Numbered from the stretch's first letter, positions 11,813 to 24,216 are shown. The stretch: 64,000 nt of DNA from Zygaena filipendulae (GCA_907165275.2 OU015652.1:3611001-3675000), one strand, 5' to 3'. Notes: generated by a model not told the origin, from the sequence alone. A program made the numbers and translations.

Positions 11813-12070
11813 CTATTTAAACCGAGCGAAGCTCGGTTGCCCAGATATTAATAAATAATAATAATAAGTGTAGCTACTTACCTACCTAGATATAAAGTGT
11901 AGATACATAGTTACCTAGACATAATTATGTTCAAAGGTACAATGGTCAACGGAATGAAAAAGCAAGAATGGGGCATGTGTTTATATTATAAAGTTATACC
12001 AAAATCTTTCAAGTTATTAAAATAGACTAAATTGCTCAAAGGAGGAAGACCATTTACAAAAAGAAATGAG

Positions 12071-12639
12071 ATCCCATCAAAAACAAACTTGTAAAAAAGT
12101 CCAAGTCTCGCAACTCAGTTCTTCTACAGTAAAAAGTTGTGAGATCAATGTAATACTAAGTCGGTTAATTTATTCAGTGCCTACTTAAGGGTCCTTCTGT
12201 CTAAAGTTATCATGTTATAAGCTAATCTAATAACATTTTATAGTGACCATATCAAATTTAAAAATCTTTTATGTTTTAAATAGATTGATTGGCTTGGCGA
12301 TCACGTGAAAACACAATGTATCTCACAAGTAATACATATTATAATTAAATTAGATTGTTTAGAACCATAATTATGTATTACATGTGAGATATATTGTGTT
12401 TTCACGTGATCGCCAAGCCAATCAATCTATTTAAAACATAAAAGATTTTTAAATTTGATATGGTCACTATAAAATGTTATTAGATTAGCTTATAACATGA
12501 TAACTTTAGACAGAAGGACCCTTAAGTAGGCACTGAATAAATTAACCGACTTAGTATTACATTGATCTCACAACTTTTTACTGTAGAAGAACTGAGTTGC
12601 GAGACTTGGACTTTTTTACAAGTTTGTTTTTGATGGGAT
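12071..12639. mobile_element. Long foldback element, 267-bp arms with a 35-bp loop
   Basis: The left arm 12071-12337 (starting ATCCCATCAAAAACAAACTT) is the reverse complement of the right arm 12373-12639. By eye I find only two mismatches, both near the loop (GTA/ATA and AAG/ATG contexts). There is no ORF and no clear target duplication. It is a non-autonomous foldback DNA element. If transcribed through, it would give a long, nearly perfect RNA hairpin. Confidence 0.9.
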
Positions 12640-13793
12640 TCTGTTGTCCATCCCATTAGCACCAGGTGGGCCGCAAGCCATAGGTATTCGTATACCTTGT
12701 ATTAAAAAATGCTATTAGCATAACAATTTATAATTTGCATAATAATCAAACTTTAAATGCCAACATGTTATACCAATAATTATACTCTAGGCAACTACTG
12801 CCTAGTTGTAGTGTAAAAAAAACATATTGTTTATTGCGGACACATATGTTATTTTAAAGTCAAATTCAACTTAGGTCAAGTTGCAATTCAAGATATTATT
12901 TGGCACCCAGGTTATAATATCTACTATAATAGCATGAACTAAATTCACATCCTAGAATATGCTATCGTGGGTCGACTATCTATATCACATCACATCCTCA
13001 ATATCTACTTCTAGTGCTAAAACACATTTCAACAGTGTTAGGAAGCATGTAAAATTAAGCAATAATTGCTAACAACAGTAAATCGTTTGACTTCCTCCCA
13101 CATACCTACAACATATTTATGAAATATAGTAAGTACTATAATAAAAATAACCCTAAACAAATCTACGAGTTTAGTGAAGCTACGTCAAGACTGACCATTC
13201 GGCTTAATTTATCACTCATAAATACGTATTTAAATGTTCATGATACGAGTTGATGAAGTTTAATGTCATAGAATTTACATCTAAATTGAACTACTATCGA
13301 ATATACACCCATTTGAGTCCTCAACCATTTACGGGATTTGAATGCATTAGAAATAGAGATAGATACATTTATAATGAAAACTACTTCCCGTGATAAAAAA
13401 AATCAGATTAAACATCGCTTATATCTTAATTTCTTCGACCACCTAATGATAAGATACGAATGATAACTCTCACAGATTGATACAGCTGCATTTTGGTAAT
13501 AACCGATTGTGAAACTATCCTAATAAAACGAGATTAATTAAATAGTTTACGATGCCGCAACTCGATCGTGTCGCTTTATATTCGGATATCTCGTAATCGT
13601 TTGGCGATTTTATGACACATAATGATAGATAGTAATCACCTTACACCATAAACGGAGATACTACCTAATAACCAAAACTTAATGACAGGTCAACTTTCTC
13701 AAAATGCTCAAGGTTTTTTGGAATGAAATTTATGTAATTTTAAAAATTTATGTAAAAAATGTAATTTTAAGGCAATATAAACAAAAATGTCTC
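12640..13793. other. no gene seen
   Basis: AT-rich, with no credible ORF. The first 60 bases (CCATTAGCACCAGGTGGGCC) look like repeat-derived sequence but could not be assigned. Confidence 0.45.
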
Positions 13794-13796
13794 TTA

Positions 13797-14033
13797 CCGC
13801 CGCACTCAGAGTCGACTTTAATGATTACTTAGTTAAGTATAGATTTTTAAAACAAAACTGCCGCAATCAGAGACGTTCAGTAAATTAATGTTAATTGGCA
13901 TTTAATGAGATGCAACTTAATTAGTTAAATGCCAATTAACATTAATTTATTAAACTTGTCTGATTGCGGCAGTTTTGTTTTAAAAATCTATACTTAACTA
14001 AGTAATCATTAAAGTCGACTCTGAGTGCGGCGG
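13797..14033 (+). mobile_element. 237-bp foldback MITE, copy 1
   Basis: Perfect outer inverted ends CCGCCGCACTCAGAGTCGAC and its complement, flanked on both sides by TTA in direct orientation (13794-13796 and 14034-14036). A 3-bp TTA duplication fits the TWA preference of PIF/Harbinger elements, so that superfamily is a reasonable guess. The arms are about 95 bp, and the inner arm parts differ (GAGACGTTCAGTAAA on the left, TTTATTAAACTTGTC on the right), which gives the element a direction. Confidence 0.9.
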
Positions 14034-14036
14034 TTA

Positions 14037-17000
14037 GAAGCTTTACAATTATTAAGTACCTACCAAGATTTGGAGTAATAAAGTGATTACTTTAAATTCT
14101 TAATAAAACCAAAATACAATTAGGTACGATAAAATTTCTGAGTAGGATTTAAAAAAAAAACGAAGTACGTTCCTCTATAAACGGTGCTTTACAAAAATTG
14201 AAATTCAAAAATCAAGTTGAATAAATATCAAATACTCAAGTCTGCAATCCCTTGCAGCTGTGAAGAAACCAACTTCTATCAATGCAGTCAAAAAATTATG
14301 GATATTTTGACAATAAATCGGGGATCAAAACCTGTCGCGGTCCCGGGTCTCGTTTGCCTAGAATCATGAAATTAGACAAAAAGCAATGGTATAGCGCAAG
14401 TAAAGGTAAAAATCTGAAAACCGTTACATCACAATTTTTTTCTTTACGATTATAAAATTTGATTAGAAAAATTTTTATATGTATACACATACACACATTC
14501 CGTCCACAAGCTTGTGTACAGAGCCCTCGGTGCGCGAGTCCAACTCGCGCTTGGTTGATTATTTCGTTTTATTTCGTCGTGCACGCATCCCTACAGCCTA
14601 CAGTCTATCACTGTCTTTTCACCATTTAAATGTTCGAAATAGCCCTTTTAAGCCTTTTTTTCTTAATTAAGCAGACACTGGGCTACTGGGCAGTATGTTG
14701 CGCAGCTTCGTCTCTATAGCACTAAAAGGCGGCTTTGTTTGTGGTTGCTGTCACATTGTAATTTTATTGAACTCAAAAAGAGCCACACTTTACTTTGACA
14801 ATGGGAATAGTTAGAAAGGGCGCGTAGATGTTTTCATAGAACCATCAAGTATGATAATATCATTTAAGTAATGGGGATAACATAGGTTGATTTATTCATG
14901 AGATTAGGTTCAAATGGACTAAGTAGGTACACATTGATTTGGTCGGATCGGCACTCGGGAGTAATCTCAGCGCACCGCATGTAGGCAGTTAACACTTTTA
15001 GATACGTATCAATCTATCTGGTACTCGTATTCCACTTAAGCGATCAAAATGTTTTATATCTCTTTTTCCTATTTCTCGCTCTTTATTCATAGTATTCTTA
15101 TCGAAACAAACATTGCTTTTTCAATCACATGTAGATACAGTTTTAATCTTTATTTCGTAAAGATTCTTCTAATTTGTCAATAGTCATTATCTCGCATCTC
15201 CAGATGTTAGGTATATTATAATATATTGAATATTATTAAGATGGTTTCATAATGGTTTCGTAAGTGTTTTTTAAAGTCATTGCGACAAATAAAGATTAAA
15301 TTGATACCTACTACTCAGCATTCTAGAAATATTTAAGTGTTTTTTTTTTAATATTGCGTTTGCTTTTATAGACAGGTATGGAGATAGGTAGGCTCTATAA
15401 ATATACACCTGATGGTAGGTATTATTAGATATATTATTAGATCGAATAATTTATTAAATACCATTTTGAAAAGTTACTAGCCGACTGACATGCACATTGC
15501 AGAATCCACAGCCAAAACAGCTTAAATTAGACCATTAAAATGCACTAAATAAGGGTTTTTCAAAAATTAATCTCCTGAGAGGTAAATGGTAATTGGGGTT
15601 CGAAGTTTGTATGGAGTTATACTTTTATATGGTTCTATATAAAGCTGAAAGTTGTCATATTAGAATTTTCCGAGGGAAATGCGAAATTCACGCTCTTGAA
15701 ACCGTAGGTAGGTAACGTTTCATATATATATGAGGACAAACAATAGCATCATTCATTTCGCAATACGAACTTACAATACGTCCTATTTAGTACGCCTTAA
15801 CCAATCAAGCGTGTCTAATTCAACCCATCAGCCCAATTGCTCTTAATACGGGGATTGCTCACGCCACGGCCCAAATGTGGCGCGGAACTTTAGGGTTCAC
15901 TATACGAAGTACCTACATACTAAACTGTACTGTATACTAACTATAATAAAAATAACTATTATCTAATAGTTAATATGCATTCATTAATATTTAATATGCA
16001 AAATATTCTATGTGTTTTTATCAATAAATAAGTAAATAGTAAATACGTAACTCTTTATCAAGGTAAAGGCAAGGGCTTACTTAATTAACACAAAACAGTA
16101 ATACGTGTATGGTCAAAAAATAACAGGAAATGATCTTGAGCAGAAGATTCATGGCAATAAAAATCAAATTATACATTGAAACTGATATCAGATTATAAAC
16201 CACAAGACTGATAGTAACTGTTCCAACAGAACCCCTCTCTCAAAAGTAATTTTTAATCGCTCTCATCAGTAAACGGGTACCGTTGAGGGCAATGAATGAT
16301 ATTAATTGGACGCTGTCATCGCTTTAATCGGAATTTTGACTCATATTTTCATTGTGTGACGAATAAAATATAGTGATAATATGACAGCGAAAAATCTATT
16401 TGAGAGATTCAACGTTAGAGAAAGGATAACTGTTGAAGTATATGAGGTGTAAAGAAGATAAAACTAAAAGTTCCAAGAACGGCTTCGTGAGTCGGGAGTT
16501 GGGACAAGTATAGGAGAGGTATATGAATTTTAATCAAATATATATCAATTAAAACGAATAGTCATGACAGCACATTGATGTGATATTAAAGAAATTAATG
16601 CTGTCAAACTATAGCAATCTCAATATATCAATCTCCTACAAAAACTCATATGTAAATCACAGCAATAATTTAAAAATACTGTTTTTATATAGATGTGTAT
16701 ATAAAAACTATACCCATGTAGGTAAATACTTGCTATTTGGACTCATAGACCGGCTTCACTAATGAATGATGCGCGGATAAGGACTTCGAATTGAATTCAG
16801 TCGCAATACAATTTACATTTACATTCAACACATTTCATATGATTTATTTTGATTTGATTGAAAAATAAGAATGGCGCTCAAAAATAATATACGTAATATA
16901 CAGAGTGTAATTGAAGGAGGGTTCAGTATCCGATTCTCGACTCAAAAAAATAAAATTGACGTAAATTTTCCATTTCCATTTTTAATCATTAATTTAATAC

Positions 17001-18248
17001 AGGCCTAGGCAGGATATATTATGTATAATCTCCAAGGCAAGGCTTCACCCTGTCATTATCTAAAGCACTTTAAAAAATATTGGGTATTATCATTATTATT
17101 TTCAACACCGCCAAAATACGACTTGTTAAAATTCCGTTCGCAAACCAGTGGCTGCCTAGTGTCTATGCATCTATGTATAAACGGCCGTTAAATAAATTCT
17201 CTATAGACAGAACGGCAGATATTTTAAATATTATCTGTTTCTAGTTAAAGAATCGCCGGTCGCGCGCCGAAGAATTCCTTTATTAGATTAATTGCTCGCT
17301 GATTTTTAATAAAGATAGTTAAAATGTTCACAAAAAATTTCGACATTAATTGGAGTCCATTGTTTTTCTTTTTATATTCGCGAAATAAGGGGAGTTCTTA
17401 TAAAATCTAATATTAAAATTCATGAATCATTTCATTCATTGTTACAAAAACGTATTATACCACACCGTTGGTCAGTGATAAGTTAAGCTGACAGCTACAC
17501 CATGAATCTGGGTGTTTATTTACCATAAATATGTACTTATTGTTATTTTATCAATTAATTATATTTATCAATTGTTTGGCTTCCATATTACACCTATTAT
17601 TAAGGTCAAGCTAGCAATTACAAGGTTTGCTCAGTTTAGGATAAGATGGCGCCGTGAGATAATTTCCAAGAAATGTTATAATTATTGTAAATCTAAAACA
17701 AACTTTGATGTACTTAACATATTTGTTTCAAATAAAATAAATCTGAATCTATATAATATGTAGGTACCTACCTAATATGGCAAATAGAATCTGGTTGATA
17801 ACTCTATTGATTTTAGCAAAACTACCTACTTTTCATTTGTAGAAATTCCTCGATAAAAATAAACGAGCAACAAGCAGAACCTTAATAGGGTCTTATTACG
17901 AACATAACCGTGTTATCACTCCATTTTCTTTCCAAGCCTACACAACAACAGAGCAACTAAGCGTGTTATACGGACTCATTCCGCCGTGTTACGAGCCTCA
18001 ATAGCTCAACCGATAAAAGTAAAACACAAATCGACGTCACAACATGAACACAACGCGCGTTTATAACCAAGCAAGTTAACATCTGGTGCGTCTTGCACTG
18101 GGTATGGTGTCTTGGAATAGAGAAGTGCACAGCCGAGCTCATTTCCCACGATCATTGAAAGTTAAATTTATTTACCACGTATATTAAACACCACAATATT
18201 TTCGGCTTATCATTGTTATCATTACTTTTTTAAAAGTATTTAGGTATA
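14037..18248. other. no gene seen (4.2 kb)
   Basis: The longest stretch without a recognised element. Small open frames (for example at 14296, 14479, 16580 and 17512) show no domain or splice context. Moderately GC-rich islets occur at about 15830-15890 and 17250-17275 (GCCGGTCGCGCGCCGAAG). The stretch may hold host noncoding or regulatory DNA, but I see nothing specific. Confidence 0.5.
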
Positions 18249-19558
18249 GGGGAGACCGGGTACAAAAGTAACGGCGGGTCGAAAGTAACAAATGCCCTGT
18301 AAGTTTATCCAGTAGCCAAATACCATTTCGCTGCCGTCAAGGAGATAGCCGGTGGCCCCCCCCTCACTTGAATTCAGTCGTAACGCGCGTCACGTGCTGT
18401 TAGGTTGTGTGAGAGGACGATACGTGGTTTCACACATCAAAAGTAAGTTTTTTGGCAATTTTTTATTTTTGTTTTACGCAGTCATAAAAACATGACACTT
18501 ATCTGAATATTTGCATATTAAATTCTTGATTAGAGTGATTATACAGTGTTTTAATTCGTTTTCGTCTAGCACGTTTCATTTTTATGTAATCTTTCATGTT
18601 TTAACAAAAAATTGGTCGGGTACAAAAGTAACATAGCCCTATGGGTACACAAGTAACATGTTACTTTTGTCCCCGTATTTATTTACTTATGTGATAATTT
18701 AATGTGTGTTTTTATTTGAACAGCATGCATTCCGCGACAACGTAAAATAGCTACCACAGGAGGAACTACCGACATGGAAGTGTACCGAAAAGCGGCTGAA
18801 AATCATTTCAATGATGGTACAAAAATTAGAGCCCTGGCAAAAAATATGATGTTTGTCATGTAGCATTATACAGATAAATAATAAAATTAAAAGCAGGAAA
18901 TACTAGCGCAGTTGTGGGCTACCTTTGCGTCAACCGTTTTTTTACTATTGATGGGGAAAAAAATCTTCAGGACTATTTTAATCAAATGTTCTGGAGTTTA
19001 TTTTGGGTTATCTCCATCTGAAGTACGTAAACTAGTATACGAGTTGGCAAAAAAATGGAAAAAAAATCCTGAAAGTGGCCAAATATTGAATACCTAGTCT
19101 AACTAGAGAAAAATTATTATCATATATCATATATCTCATTACTTAATCTAAGAATAATTTTTATTGTTTTTTATTTTCTTAAATTGTTTTTTTGAGCACT
19201 TAAAATGCAAATCTTTTTTTTTGTTATCAATACTAAGTGTTTAATAAATAGTTTGTTGATTTAATATCTAATATTATATTCATTACAATCCTAATCCATA
19301 ACGAAATCCTGTACTGTTACTTTCGACCCACAACGTGTTACTTTCGGCCTCGCTACGTGGTCGAAAGTAACAAATGATGAATTTTTTTAAAGTCTCTGTG
19401 ATTCACACAAAATACACAATAACAAGATAAATCATGACACTAATGTAATTAACATGAATGGAATTTATTTAAGGCCATATTAATTTCAGAAAAATAACAA
19501 CACCTAACCAGGAATCAAAGCAAAAGTACAAAGTGTTACTTTTGTACCCGGTCTCCCC
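18249..19558 (+). mobile_element. pogo/Tigger-like DNA transposon, decayed and internally deleted
   Basis: About 1.3 kb bounded by inverted repeats GGGGAGACCGGGTACAAAAG (continuing TAAC) and the complement GTTACTTTTGTACCCGGTCT (continuing CCCC), with TA on each side (18247-18248 and 19559-19560), the target used by Tc1/mariner/pogo elements. Inside is a broken N-terminal pogo-type transposase. No DDE/DDD catalytic domain remains, so it cannot move alone. Near both ends and inside lie nine copies of an AAAGTAAC-type motif related to the inverted repeats. Confidence 0.85.
18729..19097 (+). pseudogene. pogo-like transposase fragment (N-terminal DNA-binding part)
   Basis: The first piece (18729-18860) reads PRQRKIATTGGTTDMEVYRK and GTKIRALAKN, resembling the psq-type helix-turn-helix at the start of pogo/Tigger transposases. 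It ends at a TAG, and its expected ATG is ATT. After another frame change the sequence reads VVGYLCVNR and FTIDGEKNLQDY (about 18911-18990), then, in a different frame, IKCSGVYFGLSPSEVRKLVY and ELAKKWKKNP, the CENP-B-like linker block that precedes the second helix-turn-helix in this family. The catalytic domain is absent. It has at least one in-frame stop and two frameshifts and is clearly dead. Confidence 0.75.
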
Positions 19559-19560
19559 TA

Positions 19561-21900
19561 CGTAGATATTGATATATACACTTTTACATCTGGCTTTCAT
19601 AGCGTAAACACACTCTTTTAAGAAGGGATTTTTTGAAACTTAACCCTCAAGGGCTGGAAAAGAGTGAAACGTAATTAAAAGCGAGCGTAGCGTGAGAACG
19701 CCTAGACTCAAGGTAAACACAAAATACATTTTTGGCACATAAATGGTTACCCTGATGCGGAGATCCAACCCACGACGCCTGGTGCAGCAATCAGGTTCGC
19801 TAATCAATAAAATAACGGTGCTTAATCATAATTTATACGATTTATACTTTTAATAATAAGCTCTTGGACTTCGATTTGATGTTTGATGTGTTGGTCGTTC
19901 AGTAAGCTACAGCGGGATTCATTTATTAATAGGTCGCACCACACTACGTACTCGTCCGTGTCGAATGCGTTCAGTTAATCCCAACGGTGCATTGGTGACC
20001 ACGCATACCTATACACCGTCTTCCATACGGTCTTTGGATGATCGACACAAACACCTCTAAGTCGTATACGCAACGATACATAGATAATCTTGTATTAATA
20101 AAAGTATTAAGCTAGCTCAAACCTCCGCAAAAGCTGTGGCAACTAAAGAGTTCTCGGTTTTTTTTATACTACACGAATTTTGTCATGGAGGTCTACACTC
20201 TACACCTATTCAAAAATATTCAATTAATGGATTGATTTATAACAAAAACATACTCAAATCGCAGTCACGATTGGAGATTTGGCGTTTAGTAAATCATAAG
20301 TATGTACTTATAGGTATATATGAACTTCTTTAATTCATCTCTATCTCTCAAATAAAGTGAGCACCATTTAACGTGTGTCGTGTTTAACGGAACGATACTA
20401 TTGTAAACGAAAAATTACACAAGTTACTAACATGCTTGCGTAGGTAGTTCTTGTTAGTCAACTCACTTTATTTTTATTTTTATGTCAAAATAAAAATAAA
20501 AATAAAAATAAAGTGAGTTGTAGTCGCCCCCCACATAGTTCTGGAGTTCTTTATACTTTTTGGAAATAGTTCTGTTGTTTACATAGACCAAAAATGGTTT
20601 TGAAATAATGGGGGTGGTAACTGGTGGTTTAGGTTGCTTTAGAAATTATGATATTATCCTAATTTGATGTTGGACAGATGTAATAATATTTTTATTGACC
20701 GTATCAATGGATTGATCGATGACAGTTACATATCTTTTTTAAGTGTTAAAACGCGACGCAGCGATAAATAGGTACGTATAGTAAAATTGATTGCACGGTA
20801 CAGTAGGTAGCTCTAACAAATTGTAATTCTGTAGAAAGTTCATCAAAGGAAAAAGGATCATTAAGAGGACAAAGGAAACTGTTATCTCTTGGATGCCCAG
20901 TCATTCTCTTTCAGTCCCAGTAGCTACGTCGTACCTCTAATTTGCTAGTAAATTTCACCATCATCTCATCCATTACGCGGTTGTTTTACTAAACAAAGCG
21001 AAGACAAAAACGTTTACATTATACAAGGCGTACCTACATACATGGGCAGAGGGTACCGCGTGACAAATCTTTGGAACGAACGACTTAGTTCCTGCCATTG
21101 TCCATAGCGACACCCAGTCAGTTTACTTGAAGTGTTACTCAGTTGTTCCCACGGTGTAATTCTCGTGAAAATGTCGAAAGTGTATGGCAAAAAGGAAAAC
21201 CTGTAGTTTTTTTTCTTTTAACAGCATCTTCAACAAATGACTCGAGCTTAAAAATATCCTAAAACTCCACAGAAGTAGAGTTCGTATCACACATCCTATC
21301 TAAACCCTACATTTTGTATGGGAATATTAAAAATATTAAAATGCCAGGTTCTATTTCGTATCTTCAACGTTTATTTGCCCTTTTATCTGGCGTATGCAAA
21401 TAGAATTATCGAAACCTTTTATCAGTAAACATAAAAAAGCAAAATATTGCAAAAACCCTAAGCTCACCAACAAATTTTGACCTTTTCATTGCGTCATTAC
21501 ATTTTAATGAAGCGGGAAGCCGACGCGTAAGGTGAAAACACAGAATCACCTGTTCATAACGATTGAAGCAAAAACTTACTTATTTCAAAATAAGTAAGGA
21601 TCGTATTGGCTTAACCGTAAGCTGTTTCTACAATAATTTGACAATGAGGCAAATTGAATTAAGCTCGTGTCTGACTGAAAATAGAGCTTATATTTGAGTG
21701 TCATTGTGTTACTCTTTACCGGACAATACCATTGTTGGATTAGGGCAAGTGGGGAAACACCATGTCAGTAACAGCTACCGTGTCGTTGACGTTTGTGTTA
21801 AGTGAGAACACTTCTTTATTTCATTCATATTTTCCCTTCTATTACCCTGGTTATGTTACCGTTGAAGACCCTATATATTGTGCTTTTAACCATAGATTAG
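19561..21900. other. no gene seen (2.3 kb)
   Basis: Contains only the hairpin at 20459 and short, featureless open frames. The string GATCCAACCCACGACGCC near 19763 looks repeat-like but was not assigned. Confidence 0.45.
20459..20520. repeat. Short inverted repeat (CAACTCACTTTATTTTTATT)
   Basis: CAACTCACTTTATTTTTATT plus five bases is mirrored by its complement ending GTGAGTTG at 20520, around a core of ATAAAA repeats. It may be a solo foldback relic or chance growth of an A/T microsatellite. Confidence 0.6.
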
Positions 21901-22186
21901 TTTATTATATAGTTTATTTGTTTGTTTTTTAAGCTTTCTCGCCTTAACGGCGATTGGGTTGACCCATGATTATGAAATTTTGCATTCACGTTTTCAGGGG
22001 TACAGAAAAGGACATAAGGTACTTTTTATCCCGGAAATCCCGCGGGAACGCGAATGAAACTGCAATCAACTTTGCATAGGTACTACACATTGTTAGGGGT
22101 ACAAAAAAGGATATAGGGTACTTTTATCCCGGAATTCTTGTGGGATCAGCGAAATTACCGCGGGTGAAACCGCGGGGATCAGCTAT
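21901..22186 (+). repeat. Helitron-like repeat, composite plus-strand copy
   Basis: Carries the GTTTATTTGTTTGTTTTTTA, CTTTCTCGCCTTAACGGCG and GGGGTACAGAAAAGGACATA blocks, a first CCCGCGGGAACGCGAATG block, then a second GGGGTACAAAAAAGG...CCGGAATTC run and the 3' hairpin CCGCGG GTGAAA CCGCGG. It ends GGATCAGCTAT. The duplicated middle means two copies recombined or one inserted in another. Confidence 0.75.
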
Positions 22187-22647
22187 AGCATAATAAAATG
22201 GTGCATACCTTACACAAGTATTTATTATAACCCAAAAGACGACGACGTAAGTCTTGCTCATAATTCCGTAATACTTATTGCTTTAGGACTAAAACAATAT
22301 CGAATTCAGATGTAAAATTTTGTTACAGTTACATTACGCTAAGGTAGACCGATCGCGCTATTTCGGAAAGATATTACCAAAACCAAACCGTAAAATGTAA
22401 TATATTTGATTTTATTGCACCTACTTTTGATCCTGAGTCGTGACGTTTACGCCCGCCTGTTCAAGTTCGTTTAAAGTTACCAACATTATCTTGCAAATAG
22501 GGTTGAATCTTATCGTTTTATAATAATCAGCGTCATGTGAAATTAAATGTGCTTAACGTAATATTTTTGATTGTGCAGATTTTGTTTAAGTTAATTCGAT
22601 TAGAAGTAGGCGATCATTCAAACTGCAATTTTAATATTTATTTTAAT

Positions 22648-22825
22648 ACTGGCTATTTCCCGCGATTTCACCCGCCTTAATTTCAGAGATCCCGCGGGAA
22701 TTCCATAATAAAAGTATCCTATGTCCTTTATACATGTAGGTAGGTACGCAAAATTTCATGATGAATGGTTCAGTAGTTAAGAAGTGAAATCTTAACAAGC
22801 AAACGAAGTTACATTCGCATTTTGG
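22648..22825 (-). repeat. Helitron-like repeat
   Basis: Begins ACTGGCTATTTCCCGCGATT (the 3' end, with CTAG mutated) and holds TCCCGCGGGAATTCC, CCTATGTCCTTTATACATG, AATTTCATGATGAATGGTTC and CGAAGTTACATTCGCATT. The 5' TCCTACTAATATT end is missing. Confidence 0.7.
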
Positions 22826-23088
22826 AATATTACTTAGTACGGTGACCTCTTATAAATAAGGCATAAATAAGCATATTTAATAAGTCGACTATATTAACAG
22901 TCATAAATATCTAATTAGTCACTCATAATGTTGAAGACCTCAGGCCTGCCAGCATTTTTATTTAACCGCGCATGGTTTCGTATCATAAATTTCTATCATA
23001 AATACTTTGAAAGAAAGATCGATTACTTTTATCTTAAGGTTAAAATAACTGTTATGAAATTTTGATTTTAGATAATAATATACGAGTA

Positions 23089-23285
23089 CTAGCTGTGCCC
23101 GCGGTTTCACCCGCGGTAATTTCAGAGTTCCTGCGGGAATTCCGGGAAAAAAGTACTCTATGTCCTTTTCTGTACCCCTGACAACGTGCATGCCAAATTT
23201 CATCCAAATCCGTTCAGCCATTTTTTCGTGATTGAGTAACAAACATCCAAACATCCACACTTTCACATTTATAATATTAGTAGGA
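23089..23285 (-). repeat. Helitron-like repeat, complete copy
   Basis: Both ends are intact. Read on the minus strand it runs from TCCTACTAATATTATAAATG to CTAG, flanked by A before the TC and T after the CTAG, with the hairpin CCGCGG GTGAAA CCGCGG 11 bases from the CTAG. These are the textbook Helitron terminus rules (5' TC, 3' hairpin plus CTRR, insertion between A and T). Length 197 bp, no ORF of its own. The next copy abuts it directly. Confidence 0.8.
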
Positions 23286-23288
23286 TAG

Positions 23289-23477
23289 CTATGCCCTGCG
23301 GTATCACCCGCGTGAGTTTCGGAGTTCCCGCGGGGATGCCTGGATGAAAAATAGATAGTATAGCCGATTCTCAGACCTACTGAATATGCATATAAAATTT
23401 CATAAAAATCGGCCGAGCCGTTTCGGAGGAGTTAAATTACAAACACCGTGACACGAGAATTTTATATATTAGATAGA
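23289..23477 (-). repeat. Helitron-like repeat with a different 5' end
   Basis: Shares the CTAG-side block (CTATGCCCTGCGGTATCACC, GTTCCCGCGGGG), but its other end reads, on the minus strand, TCTATCTAATATATAAAATT and CGTGTCACGGTGTTTGTAAT instead of TCCTACTAATATT. So it is a second subfamily with the same 3' terminus. It lies nose to tail with the copy at 23089. Confidence 0.75.
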
Positions 23478-24018
23478 TTAGATAATACCAATAAGAGATA
23501 GTGGTAGGCCCTCTATCAAGTGGAGTTTCTCATGCAAAAACTCATATGGTCGATAGCGTTTCATTGCTTCGATATAAGCATGAGAAAGAAATAGGTAATT
23601 AACATCTACGTACACAATAATGTGAATTTATATTGTTTTGTTTCGTGTAAAGAAATACTGACAACATATAGTGAGTATCATAAAGCTTAAAACTAGTCGA
23701 AAACTTAAACTTAAACTTGGAACTTAAGTCTCGAGCATTATTTGATAGGTCTAGGTACATATTATACTCGTATTACTCATAGCCATCGTATAAGTATGCG
23801 GTTTTCTAAAATGAAAGCAAGCTGGTAGTGAAACAGTGTTTATATACTCTTTGGCTCGTAGTTAACTGAATTTAATTATTACAATCTATATTTATTAAAA
23901 TCCTTGTAAGTACTTATATTTAAAATAAGAATTGAATTTGATTTCTTAATGCCAATTTCTTGGAACTTCTCGCTTTAGAGTACCTACTAATGGAACCGCA
24001 GCTGCTACTCATATAACA
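23478..24018. other. no gene seen
   Basis: AT-rich, with short direct repeats of AAACTTAAACTTGGAACTTA type near 23700. No credible ORF or recognised repeat. Confidence 0.45.
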
Positions 24019-24216
24019 CTAGCTGTCCCCGCGGTTTCACCCGCGGTAATTTCGCAGTTCCCGCGGGAATTCCAGGAAAAATATAAACCTTCCTTATGAA
24101 CCACTCTATTTATTGGTGAAAACCGCATGAAAATCCGTTGCGTAGTTTTTAAGATATAAGCATGAATAGGGACAGACAGACAGCGGGAAGCGACTTTGTT
24201 TTATTCTATGTAGTGA
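24019..24216 (-). repeat. Helitron-like repeat with a third type of 5' end
   Basis: Starts ACTAGCTGTCCCCGCGGTTT like the others, but ends GGGAAGCGACTTTGTTTTAT and TATGTAGTGA, which on the minus strand is TCACTACATAGAATAAAACA after an A. The rule 'TC at the 5' end, CTAG at the 3' end, between A and T' still holds. A GACAGACAGAC run lies just inside this end. The alternative is the 3' region of an RTE-type LINE, in which this tail is also widespread. Confidence 0.7.

Larger units (their letters stand above)
10801..11838 (+). repeat. Repeat bounded by GGGGGCAC...GTGCCCCC and CCGAGC...GCTCGG hairpins
   Basis: Opens with a perfect short hairpin (GGGGGCAC, four-base loop, GTGCCCCC, 10801-10820) and a run of fairly GC-rich sequence. 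It closes with another perfect hairpin, AACCGAGC GAA GCTCGGTT (11820-11838). The interior also holds CACTCACTCACTCACTGACC (about 11041-11060), the 73-bp tandem array and a cluster of TC...CTAG repeats, so it is a host for nested insertions. The 62-codon minus-strand open frame at 10793-10981 lies in this repeat and is not counted as a gene. From memory of lepidopteran sequence both ends look like a widespread repeat; class unknown. Confidence 0.5.

Noticed and set aside
12040..12070. GGAGGAAGACCATTTACAAA just left of the long foldback, resembling the RT C-terminal KRGRP...R block of LINEs
   Set aside because: Only about ten codons match and no continuation exists on the far side of the foldback.
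22958..23266. 102-codon minus-strand open frame
   Set aside because: Most of it is the Helitron-like repeat at 23089; similar peptides arise from other copies.
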